Source: Cymbidium sinense
Lineage: Eukaryota; Streptophyta; Magnoliopsida; Asparagales; Orchidaceae
Direction: 5' to 3'
DNA length: 64,000 nucleotides
Assembly: GCA_021442155.1 (NCBI GenBank)
Contig: CM038221.1
Location: forward strand, 144,374,264-144,438,263
The notes under the pieces are model-generated. The model was not told the DNA's origin. It searched no databases and saw only the letters and a program-made list of their open reading frames with translations. Below, one piece after another: positions 39,862-51,080 of the stretch; position 1 is the stretch's first letter; each line of letters starts with the position of its first letter. The position numbers were made by a program, and so were the translations under genes.

Positions 39862-40319
39862 TTTGAAACTTCATGTAGATTGTATGAGTTGACTGAATTA
39901 AATAAGACTAGTCAAGAATAATTGTCCCACCCATTTCGGTTGGCATGGCGGCTGCAGTGGAACTCCCGAAATGTTGATCCTCCTCAGCGGGGTGACATGC
40001 GAAAAAAGAAGTGGGGGCCCGGATGTGGGCAAATTGTCGCTAGGTCCCCCGGAGATTATTCATATTAGAAATAACACGTCACAATGTGAGTGGGGCCCCG
40101 GGTGGACACGCCAAAAAAAAAAACTAATTGTACCTGTGAGGAATATATTTCAGTCAGGTCCAAGCAATTTCCCCTTCCATAGAGAAACCCATAACATGAA
40201 ACTTAGAACCAACCCCTATCTAATCAGCAAGTTCTTCAATATCAAGTGCAGTACTTTTATCGTCTTTTGCATCAGATCATGAGTCCGTTCGATGAAGCAG
40301 ATTGTTTGAGTTGACTCCT

Positions 40320-40790
40320 CAGTGGAATGAACCGGGTTAAGTGATAATCGTGGAGATTATCGGTGCCTCGAACCGTTATTCGTCATTTCTCTTGGCCGTT
40401 GGATCACTTGGATTGTGTTTCTTGGCTCTTAGAATCGTCGATTGATTTTGTTCTCTTTTCGCCTTGGACCTGCTTGAGCGATTCTTGATTTCCTTTCTTC
40501 TGATAGTGGATTACACGCGTGTCTCTCTGCGCGGTTCGATCTCTTGCCTTGATCTGTGTCCCGGGGAATTAATCTATGCCTTTGATTCAAAACCATCCGG
40601 CTGTTCTGTGTCGTGTGATGAGGCTTCTAGGGGAAGCTTGCCTTAATCCTTTCTTTTGTTTTGTTTCTCGGCAGTTCGATACGCTCAGAGGGAAAGAGGG
40701 GCGAGAGCGAGAAACCCTAGGGTTCTCCGTCGGAGATGGCGGTTCTCAGGATAACAGAGGAACTTAGAGATTGAGGAGAAGAGAAGATCT
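40320..40790 (+). other. Gene-like GC-rich leader within intron 2 of the hydrolase pseudogene
   Basis: This stretch is richer in GC than its surroundings and looks like a plant 5' leader. A possible intron ends 'tttctcggcag' near 40675, then come 'gaaaccctagggttctccg' and an ATG at 40736, opening 'MAVLRITEELRD' before TGA. The spacing of conserved residues loosely recalls the start of a ubiquitin-conjugating enzyme (M-A-x-x-R-I-x-x-E-L-x-D), but twelve residues prove nothing. It could be a captured gene end, the pseudogene's own intron, or a real divergent transcript start. Confidence 0.3.
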
Positions 40791-41969
40791 GAAGAAGGAA
40801 ATTTGCTTTAATATTTTCATTCCTGTTGGGATTTCTTCCTTATTTATAGTTTTCTTTCTTCATATATCCTGATCTAGACCTTATACATCTGCTTTTTCTT
40901 TACAGTCTGTTATTAATCTTGCTTCGTTAAGTTGAGGTACATGCTGTTACATTCTTTCTCTTCTTGGTTTCTTGATTTTATGTCTTCTGTTCCTTTCGTA
41001 GTTAATTCTGTTATGGTTTTATTTATTTTCTGAAGGCTCTAGAAATAGTTTACTTGATCTCTTTTTAGTTGTCTCCCAGTCTTGTATTATTAAAGTTTGT
41101 ATATTTTTTTTAGACTTTGATAGCTGTGTAGATCTTCCTTATTCTCTTGATCTGTTGTTGTAAAACGCTATTCGGCTTGGTTTTTCAGAATTATTTCTCT
41201 AAAATGTAATTAGACTTTCTGTTGATGTTGTATTTTGGGAATATTTGTGAAATCTTTTAGCCAACTTTGCCTTCTTCTGTCCCTTTTGTTTCTGTTGTTA
41301 ATTTGGGGATATGGATTCATATCAGGATCACTTTCTCCATAACCAGATATGTCAAAGGAAAGTAAATAGATCCCCAACTCCTCAATTAGCTCCTGAGAGA
41401 CAGGAAACACATCATATCTGCAAGAATCAAAACCATGGATGAAGATAATCTTATAGTTGGCCTTCTCCTTTGGAATCCCTGATTCAAGGTATGCTAGATG
41501 CCTGCCATCCCTGAGCTTAATTTTAGGAGATGTAACAGGAGGACCATTCGGTGATCCACAGAGCTTAGGAGGAGGAGGCTGAATTGCTTTGTACATCCAT
41601 GCAACTAAACCAACCAAGAGGATCACCGAGAACTTCAAAAACACTCCTGAAATTCAACTTTTAACAATAAAATCTCCAAATATAATAAAGAAAAGCATAA
41701 TGATAAGCTTATTTAATCAGATTAGACTACAAATATACGAATTTTATCTATTTTAAAAGAAAGTAAAAGACAGGAAAGTAAGGCTTGATGAAGAGAAAGT
41801 GGAATAAAAAAAACAAGCTTGTATCATAGTTTCATTTGTTTTAGAATGAATCGGTTAAAATAGATCTCATGGAATAGAGATTTCACCAGAAGAAGAAGAA
41901 GAAGATTTTCCCTGCATCCTTCCTGCTCTAGCTGACGCTGCTGAGATTTTTCTGTTCGTGGCCGCAATT

Positions 41970-43880
41970 GCTCTCGGTCCTACTACTGCTTGTTATAACA
42001 TCATTCATGATTCATTATATAATAAATAAAACGGTAAAAGCCAGGAAAGATGCATTCTAGAAGAAAAAAAAAAAATTCTTTTAGATACAAGTCAACGTAA
42101 GATTTAGTAAATCTTATAAATGCAGATTGAATAACAAATAAAAAGCTGTAAATTATTTGGTATGATAAATATTAAACTTTGATATAACCTTTATCATATA
42201 TTGTAGAATTTAAAATTTTAGAAGCAGAAAAATTCTTAAATTTCTCAAATTTTATGAATAGCAGAACTTCAAAAACATTTTTGAACTTATCAAGAATTGA
42301 GTCAAAATCGTATTTATCAAAATATTAAAATTTAAATTGTAAAAAACAAAGATATTTGCAGAATTTAAGAAAAAATTTGCATAAACATAGCACAATAGAA
42401 AATACCAAGCAATCACATGAGCAAAAAGATCAAATGTCATTAAGCAATAGGCCAAAAATGTCGAAGTCACTGTGAAGCAAGCTACGATTTAAATATAAAC
42501 AACAAAAAAGAGCAGGCTGCTTGTCCCACTTCACCATGTTATGATGTTCTGGAAAGAAAATTCTCAGAAAATTTAAACAGCAAATTGTATTTTAAAATAT
42601 AAGATATTGGATCAAATAATATGTAAATTTAAAAAAAAAACAAGATTATTAAATTTGATCTTATTAAAAATTATAATTTTATCTGCTAACTTATAATAAA
42701 AAATCATATTAAATTTCTTATATAAAAATCTTGTTTTTCTTTACAGAATAATATCTAAATTTCTAATATAATAAGCTGTACATATACAATTTGAGGGACC
42801 GCTCATTACTAGCTGGCTCAAGTTGTAGAAGAATTTGCTTTGAAAAAATAAATAATTAAATAAAGAAAAGAGGGCATTACGTTTTATACAGCTAATTATT
42901 CAAATTAAATAAAATTCCATGTGAATGTTTGTTGGCATCATATCAATTATTATCTCATCAAATGTATATTTTGATCTTGTACTTGTATATGGAACAAACT
43001 AAAACAAAAGGAAGATTTACATACATAGCAAATGATTCTTATGCATTTATATATCTAACACCTAAAGTTTAATATTTATAAATATAGCACATTTCCTATG
43101 CTTGAAAAAGGTGCATTTCATTTCAGAATGTTGATGGTGCTATTTTGATGTAATATTAAAGATCATATAAATATGAAAATTTAGATGTTAATTATGTAAA
43201 TATATAAGAATTGTGTGCCAAAAAAAAGGCTAAATTAATTCCTATCAGAATTAATATATTCTATAAGAATACTTAACCATACGATTGCATAAAAGCAATT
43301 ATTTTTATTTTTTAAAATCAACAAAAGCATAGAACCTCATGAGATATAAGTATTAACTATTTTTAATAAAAGACAAAACAAAATGAATAGTATAAACTTA
43401 TATTTACTTTGATCAAATAAATCAAGTCATTATAAGAGCCTAAATTGTGTTCAACGAATCATTCATATTAAATCATCATGAAGAACCTACAACTTTGAAG
43501 TCAGCCAAAACTTGAGTCTCCCAAACTAAATCTCATCAAGTAGTCCAAGAATTTACCCTCAACTCTATTTTGTGGGCTCCAAAAATTCGTCACCGATCTC
43601 TCGACAATATTGAATTGAAGAGAGTGATTTAAAATGTCGGTGTAATTTTCAGAAGGCAGATGAAATAGTAGATAAGATACTACCCAGATATTGCGTCCTC
43701 ATTTTGTGAGAACTTTAGATCTGATTCTAGGTTCCTATAAGTGCAAGCACCTATAGTTAATTACCCCTCTCAGTGCTGAGAGAGAACTTTCGATTAAAGC
43801 TAGTTGTTAGATTGCTAAATGCATAGCGTATAGTAGTAGCCTATGGAGTTTCTGAATTTAGATTTATGAGATTCATCATT
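41970..43880. other. AT-rich non-coding sequence
   Basis: This includes the upstream region of the hydrolase pseudogene. I see no gene, RNA or recognisable repeat; the frame at 42252-42470 has no recognisable content. Confidence 0.5.
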
Positions 43881-46300
43881 ATTTAACTTAAAGCGGATGG
43901 TTGAGGAATGATGACGCGCCCGAACTAGATCCCATGGTTCCGTCATCCCGGCTATCCGGTCCCAGTCTTTCGAGGAGGTAGTGACCCAACTCAAGGATCT
44001 TTGTCGGCCAGACATGGGTTGCGTCGTCCAAGGAGACATTGTAGACACGGGATGGTGTTTGTCAGGAGGCGAGCTTAAGTCTACCTTGCTAAGAGGATTG
44101 TTTCTATCAAGTATATACCCTATGATTCACAACTCAAAGAACGAAACCATTTGGAGCATACGCTACGATGTGATCATAATATAATGAAGCCTTCTTACCA
44201 ACCACCGTCGAGGACTCGGTCGTGGCTTCATATGTAGAACTTATTGGCCAAGTCACGCAGTCAGAGGATACGAGCTACATCCTTACTAGCAAGAGATTGA
44301 TTGAGAGTAAACATAGCAGAAGACTTGATTTGACATTGGCTCCTTTGTGAGCTAGAGTTTCCTTAATTTATCACCCCCGACAAATAATTGCGAAGGTGGA
44401 TAGATTGAATTTTGCTTTAAGCTTTTAATGATTGAATTTCATTTAAGCAGTTTTTTTTAAATTGATATTTAATTTGAGTTAATTTGAATATATTTAAGAA
44501 CTTTAGATCATATCAACTCTATTTAACTGCTAACAGAGAATTAGATCTACTGTCACCTGACAGAATCAGTTTCTCAGATATTTCACTGATTTGAAAATTT
44601 TATAATAGAATTTTTAAGTTTTATTAACCCTCGGTCAAAGACTAACAGGTAGCGCAGATCCTCGGACACTTGAATTTAAGCATTGACATAGTATGGAATC
44701 ATGCGGTGTATTTGAGAATGTCTTAACTAACGTCTTATGTTCGCTTGTATGATGTGTTGTGAATCTAGTGGCGTAGACGGCGTTTTGATTTAGATCGTAG
44801 TTTAAAACATTACTTGCACTTAGTTTACTTGTTGAAAATTTCAATTCTCCTAACTTGATTATGTTCAGTTTAAACTACTTTTAATAAGTTATACTAATTT
44901 CAGTATTTATTGTTTTAGCCCTACTCATACTTATTCGTCACCATTATAATCATCTTCATATTCATATAAGAGTTATTAAACCCAATTTAGATTTATCCTT
45001 AACTCTACATCAAGCTTCATGTTTATTTAAAAATTAGACTTTAAATTTAATTGCAAATTTGTTAGGAGTTTAGGATTAGTCTCTCTAAATTTCAAATACA
45101 ACTTATTTAACTTTGAGGAATTTATAAGAATGTGAACTCACTTTATCAGGGAATTTATATTTGTTGTTCTGCTTCAATTTAAGCCATGGAAAGTTATACT
45201 TGCAGGAAAAAGTATTGTCTCATACAATTTTTAGTTATGATAATTACCCATCTAATCTCGCCATCATATTTGATTTAAACAAAGATGGGTCTCGCATTCC
45301 TTCTTTCCATTTCTATAAATAGAGCTAATGGAGGGTCTTTCATTTCATATAGTTCGCTTAAGGTGCTTTGGAGTTTGAAAGGGGAGAAAGATTTAATTAC
45401 ATTCCAAGTAAGTGTTTTATTCTTTCAAAATTTCTTTAAGCACTTTTTTTGATTTAGTGTTTGTTATTTTTAATTTGAATTTAGCTTAAGGTTTCTCTGC
45501 CTAATATTCTTAAGTCGGTTCTTTTTATTTTTTATTTTTTTTCTAAGTCAAAGATTTGACGAAATTTCGGCGGCCTCCTGGCATCATCCCCACGTAGGGG
45601 GCTACATCGAGAGTGTTTTGATTTTCTCGGTACGCCCTAATGATCGTAGCGAGTGGTGTCTTACGACACCACAATCGTCTTCTCGCACCCACTACGCCCT
45701 ATGGGGCATTAGCAGGGTCTTGAAACCTACATAAAGAGAAATACAATACAATATATAAATTCATTTTTTTTTTTCTAAGTCTAGAATTTTGAAAAAATTT
45801 CGACAGCATTTCAATTAGGAAGAGCGACATCTAACAGATGTTGGCTTACTCAGTACGCCCTAATTAGCATAGCGAACGGTATCTTGCGATACTGCAGCCA
45901 ATTTTTCATCTCATCGTGCCCAAATAAGCACGACGAGGCCTTCAAACCTGCAAAGAAACATAAGTATATATATATATATATATATCCACATCACACATTG
46001 ATCCCACATGTTCTGACTCATTTTTTTCTGTGCGTTCCAATGATCGACAAAGAGACAGGGTTGGATATGCCGGAATCCAAGAGAGGAAGCCGCCTAATGA
46101 CGGTGTTCCTCTCCGGTTATGGCGAAGAGAAGGGTCGGAAAGGGGACAGAAATGGGAGATGCCGAAAATCAGGAGAAGAACCCACTTAATGACGATGTTC
46201 TTCTCCGGTTGCGGCGAAGCGAAAATTGGAAGGGTAATGCAAGGAGGCGATCTTTGGAAACCGAAGAAGAACCGCTAATGAGTGTTCTTCTCCGGTTCTA
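43880..46300 (+). mobile_element. LTR/leader fragment related to 1-1168
   Basis: A possible TATA box 'tataaata' (about 45313) is followed by leader-like sequence and two modules: A at 45546-45745 and B at 45777-45965, both homologous to 620-1010. 'atttcggcggcctcctggca' and 'atttcgacagcatttca' resemble Tekay/Del chromovirus leaders. A short (TA)n lies at 45966-45985. 43900-44400 is GC-richer and may be the 3' untranslated part of the same element. No gag or pol is attached. Confidence 0.45.
46090..46300 (+). repeat. Three diverged copies of a ~91-bp unit
   Basis: 'cctaatgacggtgttcctct', 'cttaatgacgatgttcttct' and 'gctaatgagtgttcttct', each followed by CCGGTT, start at about 46094, 46185 and 46275. 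The overlapping short frames here are products of the repetition. Confidence 0.7.
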
Positions 46301-46379
46301 GAAGATTGTGAAACAAAGTAATAAATTCGGATTTGAAAAAAAAGGAAAAAATTTTGGATTGAGAAATGCGGGGAAAATA

Positions 46380-46720
46380 TAATTTCGGATTAGCTTTGTG
46401 AGTGAAAGAGAAGATATTCGATTTGACTTTAAGGAAAGAAAGAAGATGAAGAAGAAGGAATCATTTTGGTTTGAGGGAGAAATGGAGGAAAAGGAAGGAA
46501 AGATGCTTCTGGTTTTGATGAAAATAGGGAGGATAAGGGAGGAAGAGGAAACAGTTGGGAGAAGGAGGAAGCGATTCTGAGTTCGATCGGAAGAAGAAAA
46601 CGTTGAATCGTCGTGAAGGAGTGTCTGGTCAATCGTGAGGAAAGAAAAACAAATTCATCGTGAGGAAGAAGAGTCGAGTGAGAGGAAGGATTAGAGGCGG
46701 CGGTTTGGTCCAATAGGATT
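46380..46720. other. Strand-asymmetric purine tract
   Basis: Over about 340 bases the plus strand is overwhelmingly A and G (AAGAAGGA, GGAGGAAG). Frames in both directions (46398-46580 plus, 46713-46429 minus) are low-complexity Glu/Lys/Arg or Ser/Pro/Phe and are not credible proteins. Confidence 0.7.
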
Positions 46721-46859
46721 AGGGTTTGATTTGGGTTGAGTGGGATTTAGGATAATTTAAGGATTTTAAACTAATTTTTAAATTGATTAAACAACTTTAA
46801 TATGAATTTTACGCTGATAAAATCACATAGTTAATATATATATATATATCAATTCAAGG

Positions 46860-47690
46860 TAATTTCGATATTTCGAACGCAACAGTGTAGTCCATTTCAC
46901 GATCAGAGGCCGTTTAGTTTGAGTTTACATCAAATTGAGTCAATTTTAGCCAAAAATGCGCGTCAGCGCTTTCGACCACTTGACTTTCGCGCAGACTCGT
47001 CCAAATCGAGTACGAACAGTCTTACTTGATAGATTTCGATATTTCGAAGCTAACGACACAATCAAATTTGTGAACGGAGATCGTTTGGTTCACGTCGACG
47101 CCTCCCGACCTCGATATGTGTGCAGGAGCATTGACGACTCGATCGCTTGATCGGTTGATCATAAAGTTGTATAATATTTATATTATGACCAGTTTTGACG
47201 TTTTAAATGCGACGGTGAGGTCCGTTCGTCGATCGGAAGTTATTTGGGTTGATTTTGGCGATGTCCAGTGCATTTCAGCATCAATTTGTGTATTGTCACT
47301 TCAAATCATTCGACATTTGCACAGACCCGCCTGAATTAAGCGTGGACAGTCTCATTTAAAAGTTTTTGATGTTTTGAAGCTAACAGCATGGTCAATTTCA
47401 TGAACGGAGATCGTTCGGACATCGTCGCAGCTTTCCTTTCCCAATATGCACGTCGGCACATTGATAGCTCGATCGCTTGCTCGGTTGATCATTAGATTAT
47501 GCAATATTTATATTCTGATCAATTTCGGCGTTCTGAACGCGATGTCAAAGTTCGTTTGTCGATCGGAGGTCATTTTAAACCTTTTCGGTGACATCCAGTG
47601 CATTTTGAGCCTAAATTTGCGCACTGTCACTTCCAATGTCCATCAAATTCGACTTGTAGGCTTGACTCGACTTATAACACGTATATGGAG
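46860..47690. repeat. ~2.5 tandem copies of a ~329-bp CpG-containing unit
   Basis: 'gaacggagatcgtt' occurs at 47073 and 47402. 'cgatcgga.gt.att' follows 'gt.cgttcgtcgatcgg' type sequence at about 47209 and 47537, and a partial earlier copy starts near 46862. Other shared text includes 'gctcgatcgcttg.tcggttgatca' and 'caatatttatatt.tga.ca'. CpG is frequent compared with the AT-rich flanks. The short frames are repeat artefacts. It looks like LTR-internal tandem repeats or a small satellite. Confidence 0.75.
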
Positions 47691-47699
47691 GTCAACATA

Positions 47700-50600
47700 T
47701 TTCTAGAGCAAACCTATGGATTTCGCATGAATAACTTATGAAGCTATCTATTCGCCAAAAGCTATTAACCTGAAGAACTCCACAACTCACTAAAAGTACT
47801 CATCAATTGTTAAAGAATTTTTGTCTGAAGAACTCATCAAGAGTATACACTCTTCAATCAAGAACTCTCCTAGAATTTTCATACTAATATGGACTATAAG
47901 TCAAACTCTTCTACCACACATATGGCTACACTGAGTTCAATTTACATACTTTCTATGATCAACAAATGTATTCTTTATTATAAATTACGTAAATAATATC
48001 CACAAGCATCACTAGAAGATGGGTGTGAGTTGGATAATGAGTTGCTAAGAGTGACCTAACTGCTTTATAGGGTCATATATGTGAAATGCCCTCAATCACA
48101 TCTCTTAAGGCAAGGACCACAAGTCTACTATTGCTAGTATTGTGGCCATGATTGCTTGGTCACTCAAGAGGCCCATCTAAGAGATCATAATACATAGTCA
48201 AAAAATCTTAAGGTTGTTCTCAATTCTTTCACATAAGATCAGATGATGGTAGGTTGAAGTTAAAGCTAAAATCATGTGGCTATACTATTCTGCATTAATG
48301 TTAAGAGTTAACATGTTAAAGTAACTCAACAAAAGTTTTTAATAGCAAAAAACAAAAAAAGGTGCATATCAAAATGAGTTTTCTCAAAGGCCTTGGATAA
48401 CAACTGTCAGGGTGACAACAGGCTCCAATTCTTAAATATCTAACATTTCTTCGAGAATCAATTTGTTAGAATGACTCGCCATGTTTTATATCATATTCAA
48501 ACGAGTTAAAAAATATCAACAAGCTTTGTGTGGTAAAAATTAGGTAAGAAATCATCTATTAAAGTTGTAAAGTAGGTGATGTTACCCATCATGAGTAATG
48601 TGAGCCTCCTTAAAACTAAAGGGGTATGTGGCACAAGAACGAAGTAGGCGATGAAGTCAATCAAGTCTAACTTTACCTTATAAGCATATAAACATGATGC
48701 TAAAAAAATATGGGAGATTAAGCCACAATAATCTCCACTAAGAAAGCATTAATAAGTTTTGTTAGATAATCGTCAAGCAAATAAGCTACAAGAGTCTCCT
48801 AAGAACTTTCTACAATACATAAAAGTTCATTATAGGAAAAGTCAATATAGAAGCTTGCGGAGAGGCTTCGTAATGAGTATGAGAGTTTGGTCCATGGTTA
48901 AACTATACTCTCAGGATGAATTCTCAATAAGAACTATTTGAAAGAATCTCTGAAAATTCATTGAATCGTTTGAACGATAAGACCTTCCATATTTTGGAGT
49001 TGCTTATGCTTATTGATCAAAGAATGCTCTGAAGGTCAATCCATGGCTTGGTTTTTTATTTTCAACATTACTCATGCTCTGGATGTCATTCATGACCAAA
49101 TTTCCAGTCTTTGATATATATCCATGCTCATTGCATTTTTGAGAATGTTGGATCCAATTTGCCTATGAGGCTATGAAGTCACATCAAGATCTCATTACAT
49201 GTTTGGATTGAACTTGAACAAATTAGAGGAAAAGAAGAGAAAAGCCATTAGTTGGAAAATTATTTAATTGAGAATTACAAGATTCTAGATAAACAAAAAT
49301 CCTGGAAAAATCACAAGATTATTAATTTTGTTAAAAAGGTATATAATGCAATCATATGACATGATGTATCCACACTTGATCTTTGATCATCTATTTTCAA
49401 GTGTCGGACCAAGATCAATGTATAGGATTGGCTATACAAAATAACTAGAAAAATACATAGATTACTCAGTATAGCTATATATAAGATGGAAAATTTGCAC
49501 ATCAATTCATTTGACAATAAATGATGCCGCTTTAGCATAAAGTATCAATTAATGGCACATGGTTGTATAGCTACTATTTGCATGGTTAAAAATGCATGTG
49601 ATTGAGTTGACTTCATTGTAAGTACAACAACACATTAGCACTACTAATGCAATGAATCTTGTAGAACACGATGATACACATAGAAAAATTCATATCATAT
49701 TACATATGCACCCATTTCAACCATTTTCCCTCAATATAGAATTTGTAATTCAGAGACCCCATTATTAAGTAGATTATTCAATCTTCCCCTTAAAGTTATG
49801 TAGAGGATTTCAAGGTCAAAGGGCCAAATCCAACAAGGTCAAGTTAATCCATCATAGTTACAACATGAAAAGTTGAATCTTCCCCTTTTAAGGCCTCACA
49901 TACAAATATGAGTTCACATATAAAATTTGGCCAAAGGTCTATCAAACATATCAAGAAATCTCACATCCTAATAGACTATTAAACCATCCATTTATATTTC
50001 ATCGATGATCAAAAGTCGAAACACAAAGATCAACCAAAAATGTCTCGCAATTAGATCTAGGAATTCCAATTCCAAGTGGATTGTTGAATAATCCCATTTC
50101 AGCCCAAAAGGACTAAAAGATGCTTACATGAGTGTAGGCATGAGAGAGGATAGTGTTTTGACTTAAGATCTCACAAAGAAAAATAAAGAAATCACCATTC
50201 CTTACTAGTCAATCATCTTTTGTTGCATCGACGTTCAACATCTATCGCCAACCTTGAGTCTACATTCATAGTCATTACATAGTGGACCTATCCAATCGCC
50301 ATCACCTTTTTCAAGCTTAACCTCAAATACTATCACGAACAAACTCCTAAAGCATTAATTTAATCCTATTTGCCTTTTTCAATAACAACAAAATTTTCTT
50401 TCCTCTTTAAATATCATTAATCAACAAAAAAATATCTCGCCATGATCTATAATAGCCATAAGTTTGTTATTTTGAGCGTGCACTGAGCTGCTATAGTCTG
50501 GCTATGTTTGTCAAAGAAAACTCTCATTCCATGATGAGATTGTATTATATTAGCCAAAAATCTACTTGTTTTATTGACAAATAAGAAACCATATAAAATC

Positions 50601-51080
50601 TCAAAAGGGAAAATCCCTATACAAGTCATACACAAATGAGTATCAAAAGCCCTCATCAATGGTGAAGCTCATGGATCAGGTGCTAACATAATTCTTAAGT
50701 TGATTGTGTTCCATAACGCTTTCAAGCTATAGATGCCCAAATAATTTAAGTTTTTTCAACACACATTACTGTAATCTAAAACTCTTCCATCTCTCATCAT
50801 CTCTCATATAAAGGCTCCAATCCATATATGCAGCATGACTCCAATTAAAATCTTCAGAATGTTTATCAAGCCATTCAAAGTATGGCATTAATATACATTA
50901 AAAAATTTCACTCCAATACAATGTGGGACTAAGATGAATGAGTAATATACAAGGGATGTGTCTGATTGTTGAAAATCTACACAAATATGCAATAATATTC
51001 GCCCTCAAAAATTTATTCCATCATCCAAGATTACCTCCCTCAACTTAGATGAAGAAAGACCAACATGAAGATTTCTTTAG
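47700..51080. other. Unassigned, probably decayed repeat DNA
   Basis: No intact gene. On the minus strand at 50659-50447, 'IGIFPFEILYGFLFVN' resembles the 'TG.SPFEIVYG..P' motif of gypsy integrases, so part of this stretch may be an old chromovirus. No other domain was recognised. Confidence 0.35.

Larger units (their letters stand above)
37609..41968 (-). pseudogene. Alpha/beta-hydrolase superfamily gene, five exons, inactivated
   Basis: Five exons join in phase on the minus strand. Exon 1 (41968-41887) encodes 'AATNRKISAASARA' and its expected ATG reads ATT. Exon 2 (41646 to about 41300) has a membrane anchor 'FSVILLVGLVAWMYKAI', then 'PPPPKLCGSP', 'IKLRDGRHLAY', 'IIFIHGFDS' and 'SFDISGYGESDP'. 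Exon 3 (40263-40134) has 'ALDIEELAD', the nucleophile elbow 'GFSME' (family G-x-S-x-G; last Gly is Glu, 40175-40189) and 'LKYIPHR', with stops TAG 40220-40222 and TGA 40154-40156. Exon 4 (39341-39084) has 'LAGAAIVAPVSNYWWSGFPL' and a one-base loss near 39185. Exon 5 (37897-37609) has 'QQGEYESLIRDMIVGFGEWE', a frameshift around 37800, 'EDFIVPV' and the His motif 'GHMFP', ending in TAG. The exon-2 donor is not canonical. Functional homologues are membrane-anchored serine hydrolases of unknown substrate. Retained introns show it is not a processed pseudogene. Confidence 0.88.

Noticed and set aside
46030..46713. Several overlapping Lys/Glu/Arg-rich or Ser/Pro-rich frames
   Set aside because: They come from the 91-bp tandem repeat and the purine-rich tract.
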